Origin: DLAJ01 sp964655525
Lineage (GTDB): Bacteria > Bacillota > Clostridia > Lachnospirales > Lachnospiraceae
Reading direction: 5' to 3'
Length of the DNA: 64,000 bases
NCBI GenBank assembly: GCA_964655525.1
Contig: CAZZNE010000005.1
Span: forward strand, 71,598 to 135,597
Positions within the stretch are counted from its first letter, which is position 1. Every line of letters starts with the position of its first letter. Shown piece after piece: positions 58,246 to 64,000 of the stretch. The translations under genes and the position numbers were made by a program. The notes below the pieces were generated by a model. That model did not search any database. It was not told where the DNA came from and saw only the letters and a program-made list of their open reading frames with translations.

Positions 58246-59555
58246 AAGAAAATCGGGAAGAACAACGAAGAGAACAGAAAAATAAAGATCAGAGCGGACA
58301 GCCGAATGAGACCGTACGCGTGACCTCCATTGCGCGCAGGATCAATTGGAATGCGGCGCTGTCCCTGTTCGGCGCATTCGCATCGATCGATGTAATACTC
58401 TGCGTGATACTGGGCGCAGCCGCATTGTACTGTCTGGACGTGCAGTATCTTGGGGAGTTTCATTTGAATATCTCGAGGACATTCCTGCACACGAAGCCGA
58501 TTCAGGAACTTGTGCTGCAATGCGGAGAGCCGGGAACAAACGAATACTATACGGTATTGATCGGTCCGTGGATTGCTGTGCTGCGTTATTCGGCGGCGGC
58601 GCTTTTGGGGGTGGAGCTGATATTGGTGCTTCATCAATTGCTGTGGGGAACCAGAAAGGTCCGTTACTATCTGCGCCCGATCCGGCAGATGGCGGAGCGC
58701 ACAAGACAGTTGAGCGAGCTTGCCATGGATGAGAGCCGCTATCAGAATTTGGAGGAGGCAATCTCTGATCTGCATGTGGAACGTCCGGATGCGCGCCTTG
58801 AGGTTTCCAACCGGGAACTTCAGGGAATTGAGCGTGCCATTAATGATATGCTGGAGCGGATGCGGGAAGCGAACAAGCAGCAGACACAGTTTGTATCCGA
58901 CGCCTCCCACGAGCTGCGCACGCCGATCGCTGTCATTCAGGGTTATGTGAATCTGCTTGACCGCTGGGGGAAAGAGGATGAAGCGGTTTTGGAGGAAGCA
59001 ATCGGGGCGCTTAAAAACGAGGCGGAGCACATGCAGCATCTGGTGGAGCAGCTGCTGTTTCTTGCGCGCGGAGACAGCAACCGTCAGAAATTGGAAAAAA
59101 AGAGAATATCTTTAAATAGCGTGCTGCGTGAGGTATATGAGGAGTCCCTGATGATTGACGAGCAGCATCATTACCGTTTTGAGGAGATGGGAGAAGCGGC
59201 AATCTGTGGGGACAGCGATATGATCAAGCAGTCTGCGCGTATTTTGGTGGACAATGCGGCAAAATATACAAAAGAGGGAGAAGAGATTATCCTGCGGGCG
59301 GGAATCGGAAAGGACGGTGCGCCCTTCTACAGCATTCAGGATGACGGGATCGGCATGTCGCAGCCGGATATGGAGCATGCATTTGACCGCTTTTACCGTG
59401 CGGACGCCGTGCGTGGAAATAAAACGGGCGGAACCGGACTCGGACTGTCCATTGCCAAGTGGATCGTAGATCAGCATGGCGGTTATTACGAGGTGGTCAG
59501 CAGACAGGAATTGGGAACGCGTTTTACGGTCATATTTCCGAATGATGGGAAGTGA
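58242..59555 (+). CDS. Sensor histidine kinase, partner of the preceding regulator
   Basis: A 437-residue kinase with two membrane helices (about residues 40-64 and 112-135) framing a short extracellular loop of about 45 residues, a HAMP-like linker, HisKA with phospho-His223 (SDASHELRTPIAVIQGY), and HATPase motifs: N box ARILVDNAAKY, G1 DDGIGMSQ and G2 GTGLGLSIAK. The small sensor loop suggests sensing at the membrane. It is translationally coupled to the regulator upstream. Confidence 0.95.
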   Translation: MKENREEQRREQKNKDQSGQPNETVRVTSIARRINWNAALSLFGAFASIDVILCVILGAAALYCLDVQYLGEFHLNISRTFLHTKPIQELVLQCGEPGTNEYYTVLIGPWIAVLRYSAAALLGVELILVLHQLLWGTRKVRYYLRPIRQMAERTRQLSELAMDESRYQNLEEAISDLHVERPDARLEVSNRELQGIERAINDMLERMREANKQQTQFVSDASHELRTPIAVIQGYVNLLDRWGKEDEAVLEEAIGALKNEAEHMQHLVEQLLFLARGDSNRQKLEKKRISLNSVLREVYEESLMIDEQHHYRFEEMGEAAICGDSDMIKQSARILVDNAAKYTKEGEEIILRAGIGKDGAPFYSIQDDGIGMSQPDMEHAFDRFYRADAVRGNKTGGTGLGLSIAKWIVDQHGGYYEVVSRQELGTRFTVIFPNDGK

Positions 59556-59612
59556 GAGCTTTTAGTAAAAAGGATAAATCGTTTGAGAAGTGTGTATTAT
59601 TTGTGAAGATAA

Positions 59613-59641
59613 TTGCGTTGTAAAGACTTCGCTGATACAAT
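59613..59641 (+). promoter_or_regulatory. Candidate promoter of the solo histidine kinase
   Basis: TTGCGT at 59613-59618, a 17-base spacer and TACAAT at 59636-59641 preceded by TGA (extended -10). It lies in the 169-base gap between the two kinase genes. Confidence 0.6.
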
Positions 59642-59724
59642 AATAAGCGTCCAATCCGGACAGAAAACAGAAGGCAGCAGGAGCAGTCCTGCAAGTGCTG
59701 TCTGCGGGCAGGCGGGGTATCGGT

Positions 59725-61227
59725 ATGAACAGGAACAAAAAAGGCAGATTTGGCGTACAAGACTCTATAAAAAAACAATTTGCATTGATCTTTATGCTGG
59801 TTCTGGCAGGCACCATTCTGCTTTGCTATTTAATCAATCAATTTTGTCTGGAAAGATTTTATATTCATAATAAAAAACAGGTACTGCTTCGCACGTATCA
59901 TACGATCGCGGAAAGCGTTCACGGGAATCAGCTGACGTCCGAGGCGTTTCAGCTTGAATTGGAAAAGCTGATCGGACGTTATAATCTGGATATTCTTGTG
60001 ATGAATGAGTATGCGGTTCCGCTCTTGTACACGACAAGCGATGTGGAGCTCTTAAAGGTGCAGTTTTTTGAACTCGCGCTTGGTCTGTACGGCGGTACGG
60101 TCTTAGAAAAAGAAGAAGAGGAGCTGTATCAGATCGAGCGTGTGACGGAGCAGGCGTCCGGTATGGATTATATTGTCATGTGGGGCTTTTTTGATCCGAA
60201 TGACATGTTTTTAATCCGCACATCCATTGTCGGCATTCAGGACAGTGTGCAGATCGCAAACCGCTTTCTCATGTACAGCGGTTTGGTGGGCGTGCTGCTC
60301 GGCGGTGTGATCATCTGGGTCGTCACGCGCAAGGTGACGGCGCCGATCCGTGAGCTGTCCGAGCTTTCCGAGAGGATGAGCCGGCTTGATTTTGATGCGC
60401 GCTACACGGGAAAAAAGCAGAACGAGATCGGGAAACTCGGCATGAATATCAATCAAATGTCAGATGCGCTTGAGCGGACCATATCGGAGTTAAAAACCGC
60501 AAACAATGAACTGCGCAGGGACATTGCAGCCAAAGAAGAATTGGAGGCGCAGCGCAAGGAGTTTTTATCCAATGTATCCCATGAGTTGAAAACGCCGATC
60601 GCTCTCATCCAGGGATATGCGGAGGGCTTGCAGGAGGGGATTGATGCGGACGCGGAAGGGAGAGCGTATTACTGCGGCGTGATCATTGATGAGGCAAATA
60701 AAATGAACCGCATGGTAAAACAGCTCATGACGCTTGACCAGCTAGAGTCCGGACAGAATGTGACGACGCTGGAACGATTTGATATTGTTGCGCTTGTCAA
60801 TAATTATGTGCAGTCTGCGGATATTTTGGTACGTCAGTACAATGCGAAGGTTTCCGTTGAACAGAGAGGCGCGCTCTATGTGTGGGGGGATGAGTTCAAG
60901 GTGGAGGAAGTTGTCATGAACTACTTTACGAATGCCCTCAATCATTTGAATGAAGAAAAAAAGATGGAAATTCGTTTTTGGGAGGAAGAAGAACGGCATG
61001 TGGTACGCGTGACCGTATTTAATACGGGAGCGCCCATTCCGGAGGAGAGTCTTTCCTATTTATGGGATAAATTCTATAAAGTGGATAAAGCGCGGACGCG
61101 CGAGTATGGCGGCAGCGGCGTTGGGCTTTCCATCGTCAGAGCAATCATGAATACCATGCACCAGGGATATGGCGTAAACAATTATGATAACGGTGTGGAG
61201 TTTTGGTTTGAACTGGAACGTGCCTAA
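59725..61227 (+). CDS. Sensor histidine kinase without adjacent regulator
   Basis: A 500-residue kinase from ATG 59725 (MNRNKKGRFGVQDSIKKQF); an in-frame GTG at 59695 is less likely. Membrane helices lie near 19-38 and 184-200, with an extracellular domain of about 145 residues. A HAMP domain (APIRELSELSERMSRLDFD) precedes HisKA with phospho-His286 (SNVSHELKTPIALIQGY). HATPase motifs are YFTNALNHL, GAPIPEES (variant) and GSGVGLSIV. The G1 box departs from the usual DxGxG (NTGAPIP), as in many Firmicute kinases of this type. The possible partner regulator is at 56041. Confidence 0.93.
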   Translation: MNRNKKGRFGVQDSIKKQFALIFMLVLAGTILLCYLINQFCLERFYIHNKKQVLLRTYHTIAESVHGNQLTSEAFQLELEKLIGRYNLDILVMNEYAVPLLYTTSDVELLKVQFFELALGLYGGTVLEKEEEELYQIERVTEQASGMDYIVMWGFFDPNDMFLIRTSIVGIQDSVQIANRFLMYSGLVGVLLGGVIIWVVTRKVTAPIRELSELSERMSRLDFDARYTGKKQNEIGKLGMNINQMSDALERTISELKTANNELRRDIAAKEELEAQRKEFLSNVSHELKTPIALIQGYAEGLQEGIDADAEGRAYYCGVIIDEANKMNRMVKQLMTLDQLESGQNVTTLERFDIVALVNNYVQSADILVRQYNAKVSVEQRGALYVWGDEFKVEEVVMNYFTNALNHLNEEKKMEIRFWEEEERHVVRVTVFNTGAPIPEESLSYLWDKFYKVDKARTREYGGSGVGLSIVRAIMNTMHQGYGVNNYDNGVEFWFELERA

Positions 61228-61248
61228 GGCACGGAAAGGGAGTACATA

Positions 61249-62316
61249 ATGAAAAAGATTTTAAGAGTTTTTTTAAAGACACTGAAATGGTTATTGATTG
61301 CACTTGCTGCTGTGATCGTGCTTTTTTTTGTTGTTCGCTTGATCGGGCAGAAGATTTATAGCAGGACGCCCGAAGGCGGTATCAATGAGCAGATGTATGT
61401 CGATATAAACGGCACAAAACAGTGGATCAGTATATATGGACAAGATAGGGACAATCCTGTTTTATTATATCTGCATGGCGGTCCCGGTTCGTCTACAAGT
61501 ACCTATGATTATGCTTTCACGAGAAAATGGTCAGATGTCTACACGGTTGTTACATGGGATCAGAGAAATTGTGGAAAAAGCTATTCTTCCGACCAGAATG
61601 ATACGACATTGACATACGATCTGATGATGAGTGATGGCGTAGAAATGACAAAATATCTGTTAGACTATCTTGGAAAGGAAAAACTCACATTGCTTGGTCA
61701 TTCGTGGGGAACGTATTTCGGCTGTAACCTTGTGCTTGCATATCCGGAATATTACGAATGTTATATTGGGACGGGACAGCTTGTTGATTTCTATCAGAAT
61801 GAAATCGCCTTTAAGGAAGAAGCCATGAAATGGGCGGGGGACGATGAAGAAAGCAAGCGCCTGATTGAAAAATTAAATATTAATGATTTTTCGACAGAAT
61901 ATTATGCGGCAAGAAATGCCTTAATGGAAAAATACGGCTATCATATGTTCGCTGATGGAACAGATTATAACCTGATCGCCGTGCAAGTATTTAATCCATA
62001 CTACTCACTTGGAGATTATTATAAATATTTTAAGTCAGATTTTAGCGTATATGAGGAATTTTTAGGGTCGGATGAATTTAACAAATTCTCATTACTTGGC
62101 AGGACCGACTATCAGGTGCCGTATTATAATATTAACGGCGATAAAGATTATCAGACCAATTATCTGATCGCACAGGATTATTTTGAATCGGTAAGCGCTC
62201 CTTATAAAAAAATGTATATTATGGAAAATACGACGCATGGTCTGTTAGAGTCAAAATCAGAGGAGTTTTCAGCAATATTGCATGAAATTGCACAAAGGGA
62301 ACATCAAAACGGATAA
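61249..62316 (+). CDS. Membrane-anchored alpha/beta hydrolase (proline iminopeptidase-like)
   Basis: A 355-residue hydrolase with an N-terminal membrane anchor (about residues 12-32). The oxyanion region is LYLHGGPGSSTS (HGGPG, residues 76-80), typical of prolyl aminopeptidase-type enzymes, WDQRNCGKS follows, and the nucleophile is Ser152 in LLGHSWGTYFG. The catalytic His is probably in ENTTHGLLES near residue 340; the acid may be Asp in INGDKDYQT. Substrate unknown. It follows the kinase gene by 21 bases and may share its transcript. Confidence 0.88.
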   Translation: MKKILRVFLKTLKWLLIALAAVIVLFFVVRLIGQKIYSRTPEGGINEQMYVDINGTKQWISIYGQDRDNPVLLYLHGGPGSSTSTYDYAFTRKWSDVYTVVTWDQRNCGKSYSSDQNDTTLTYDLMMSDGVEMTKYLLDYLGKEKLTLLGHSWGTYFGCNLVLAYPEYYECYIGTGQLVDFYQNEIAFKEEAMKWAGDDEESKRLIEKLNINDFSTEYYAARNALMEKYGYHMFADGTDYNLIAVQVFNPYYSLGDYYKYFKSDFSVYEEFLGSDEFNKFSLLGRTDYQVPYYNINGDKDYQTNYLIAQDYFESVSAPYKKMYIMENTTHGLLESKSEEFSAILHEIAQREHQNG

Positions 62317-62327
62317 TGTAAAAATTG

Positions 62328-62356
62328 TTGTTTCCCAATATTTTTTGTGCTATGAT
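62328..62356 (+). promoter_or_regulatory. Candidate promoter of the lipoprotein gene
   Basis: TTGTTT at 62328-62333, a 17-base spacer and TATGAT at 62351-62356, shortly after the hydrolase stop. The -35 is weak. Confidence 0.55.
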
Positions 62357-62417
62357 AAAAATAGCGCAGTAATAGGCAGACGGTGGAAGTCATGACCATT
62401 TGCGCCGGGTGAAAGGA

Positions 62418-63689
62418 ATGGTTAGCAGGATGAAAAAGCTAAAATCAGGATTTCATAATAAAAAATGGTGTGTGATAGCAGGAATCTGCATGATGACAGC
62501 GGCATTGTGCGGCTGCGGAGGAAAATACCCTGAGCTGACGGATGACGATGAGCAGGCAATCCTCAAATATGCGGCGACACTTTTATATGAAAACGATCAA
62601 AACCGTGATTCGCGTCTGATGACGGAGGATGAGATGATACTGGCAATGCAGAGGCGCGCGGCGCATGCCTATATGCCGGAGCCTGAACCGACGAAGACGC
62701 CCGAACAGGATTCGGACGGGGAGCATACGGACGGAAGACCTGAGGATGATCTGATCGGTGGCGGCGAGGTAGTCGAGACGCGCACACTCGCGGAATTTTT
62801 CGGATTGCCGGGAATTGACATTTCTTATCAGGGTTATTTCTTTACAAAATCATATCCTGAAGATTCCGAGGATGATTTTTACTTTGCGATGGATGCGCTG
62901 TACGGCAATGAGCTGCTGATTCTGCAATATATGATCACGAATCAGAATGCGCAGGCGGCGCAGGTGGATATTTTGGACTTAAAACCGCGCTTTCGTGTTT
63001 TCATCAACGACGGTGCACAGATCAATGCGTTGACAACGCTTCTGCTGGATGACATGAAGACAACGAAATGTACGCTGGAGCCGGGAGAGAGCCGCGCGGT
63101 TGTTGTCGTGTTTGAAGTTACGGAGGCGGAAGCGGCATCCATGCAGCAGCTTAGGCTGACCGTGAAGACAGAGGAAGATTCATGGACCGTGGAGCTTTTG
63201 GGATCGGGTGAGCCGATATCCTATGATGGGGAAGACGGCTATCAGACGGCAGAGAATTTTGAACAGGGAATGCCGGTGTTATACTATGAACTTCCCGAAG
63301 AATTTATTGATCAGGGTGACGGTATGTATTTTGCACCGGATTATCCGGACGATCCTGCCAATATCGTTGTCATAGTATCCGAATATGATCCGGAAACCTT
63401 CCGATACACAAAGGAATCTTATTGCGAGGAACTGACGTATTTATATGGTCAGCTCTACGGTGATGAGGTTAAGGTGGACTGTACAGAGTTTACCGAATCA
63501 GAGATGAACGGCTGCAGGACGCGGTTGATCAGACTATCTTGTGCGATGCTGGATATGGAGCAGATTCAGTTTGCGGTTGAAACCGAGGAAAATAAAACGA
63601 TAGTGATTACTTATACGCAGGTCGTTGGTGGTTCATGGACGGATGCATTTAATGTAAGCTTAGATTCCATACGTATTGAAACAAGATAG
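62418..63689 (+). CDS. Putative lipoprotein of unknown function
   Basis: A secreted lipoprotein of about 420 residues. After a basic start the hydrophobic region CVIAGICMMTAALCGC ends in a lipobox (LCGC), so lipidation and membrane anchoring are expected. A Pro/Glu/Thr/Asp-rich linker follows, then two beta-rich regions: one around YLDLKPRFRVF-type sequence (VDILDLKPRFRVFINDGAQ) and a C-terminal one with ENKTIVITYTQVVGGSW. No named domain recognised. The start is uncertain: ATG at 62418 or 62430; an in-frame TTG at 62400 is unlikely. Confidence 0.75.
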   Translation: MVSRMKKLKSGFHNKKWCVIAGICMMTAALCGCGGKYPELTDDDEQAILKYAATLLYENDQNRDSRLMTEDEMILAMQRRAAHAYMPEPEPTKTPEQDSDGEHTDGRPEDDLIGGGEVVETRTLAEFFGLPGIDISYQGYFFTKSYPEDSEDDFYFAMDALYGNELLILQYMITNQNAQAAQVDILDLKPRFRVFINDGAQINALTTLLLDDMKTTKCTLEPGESRAVVVVFEVTEAEAASMQQLRLTVKTEEDSWTVELLGSGEPISYDGEDGYQTAENFEQGMPVLYYELPEEFIDQGDGMYFAPDYPDDPANIVVIVSEYDPETFRYTKESYCEELTYLYGQLYGDEVKVDCTEFTESEMNGCRTRLIRLSCAMLDMEQIQFAVETEENKTIVITYTQVVGGSWTDAFNVSLDSIRIETR

Positions 63690-63775
63690 GTTTGTGAGGA
63701 ACACTTTTTGAAAGACCAAGTAGACTAAGAATTGATTTGGCACAGGAAATTTCTGTAAAAAGGATTATAAAAATG

Positions 63776-63815
63776 AAAGAAACTGCTGCACTTTTGTGGC
63801 GGTTTCTTTTATTTT
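63776..63815 (+). terminator. Terminator after the lipoprotein gene
   Basis: AAAGAAAC (63776-63783) pairs with GTTTCTTT (63802-63809) with further pairing inside (TGC region with GTGGCG), followed by a T-rich run (TTTTATTTTA). It lies about 90 bases after the stop codon. Confidence 0.75.
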
Positions 63816-63904
63816 ACTATCTGGAGTTGCCTAATTGAAAAGTACGGCTGTTCTTCAAATTCAAAAAACGTTCTGAGCCGCATGATTTGAGAATCAGAAA
63901 AGAT

Positions 63905-63965
63905 CAAAAAATCCACAAAAAAATAGAAAAAACCTGTTGACAAGAGGTAAAGTGCGTGCTAGTAT
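63905..63965 (+). promoter_or_regulatory. Strong promoter with A-rich upstream element at the right edge
   Basis: A perfect TTGACA at 63937-63942, a 17-base spacer and TAGTAT at 63960-63965, preceded by repeated A-tracts at about 63905-63932 that resemble an UP element. Such promoters usually drive rRNA, tRNA or ribosomal genes. The target lies beyond base 64000. The gap 63690-64000 otherwise shows only the terminator at 63776. Confidence 0.75.
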
Positions 63966-64000
63966 ATCACTGTTGCGGCTCGACCGGAAGGCCGGGAGCG

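Overview
This window reads as a chromosomal segment of an anaerobic, motile Firmicute of class Clostridia, most likely a Lachnospiraceae. The evidence is the B. subtilis-style fla/che gene order (FliY, CheC, CheD, FlbD, FlhF, FlhG, PilZ, FliA at the end), Gram-positive GGAGG ribosome binding sites, sigma-A promoters, frequent GTG/TTG starts, and companion genes such as ylmC-type PRC-barrel, DUF342, DUF5688, DUF3737 and the pantothenate ECF S component. Every convincing gene is on the + strand. There is no insertion sequence, phage, CRISPR array, rRNA or tRNA gene in the window.

Region 1 (1-4300) is the 3' part of a very large, probably exported protein with two copies of an alpha/beta module and calcium-loop-like motifs, closed by a strong terminator. 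Region 2 (4370-37061) is one giant flagellar/chemotaxis operon. It has two candidate promoters with a long hairpin between them, then flgB-flgC-fliE-fliF-fliG-fliH-fliI-fliJ-(MotE-like)-fliK-flgD-(TIGR02530)-flgE-flbD-motA-motB-fliL-fliM-fliY-cheY-fliO-fliP-fliQ-fliR-flhB-flhA-flhF-flhG-(PilZ)-cheB-cheA-cheW-cheC-cheD-orf-fliA, and ends at a good terminator. Genes are packed with overlaps or gaps mostly under 50 bases. Together they build the basal body, export gate, hook, stator and switch, encode the CheA/W/Y/B/C/D signalling core, and end with the sigma factor for late genes. No cheR, fliD, fliS, flgM or flagellin gene is present here. Region 3 (37112-41531) is a small flagellum-linked module: FapA/DUF342 protein, a 108-residue unknown, a long coiled-coil DUF6115-like protein and a YceG/MltG-like tail protein.

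Region 4 (41580-46676) holds a YlmC-like PRC-barrel protein, nrdR, a membrane sensor HD-GYP protein with a C-terminal receiver, an orphan LarC C-terminal domain and a TrpB2-type enzyme. Region 5 (46698-52826) is metabolic: pantothenate uptake and CoA synthesis (ECF S component, coaX, coaBC), a YqeG-type phosphatase, aroE-aroK-aroQ and efp. Region 6 (52857-61227) holds DUF5688 and DUF3737 proteins, a VanZ-family protein, an unknown membrane protein, two response regulators, two histidine kinases and a UBA-like membrane protein. Region 7 (61249-64000) has an alpha/beta hydrolase, a lipoprotein and, at the right edge, a strong promoter behind an A-rich upstream element that probably drives a stable RNA or highly expressed gene outside the window.

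The least explained signals are non-coding. Several intergenic gaps contain side-by-side perfect hairpins of about 27-29 nt whose stems differ in sequence but keep the same size and edges. A roughly 50-nt leader element occurs twice, right in front of the ribosome binding sites of two unrelated genes (trpB2-type and DUF5688), and a 27-bp palindrome is also duplicated near these genes.
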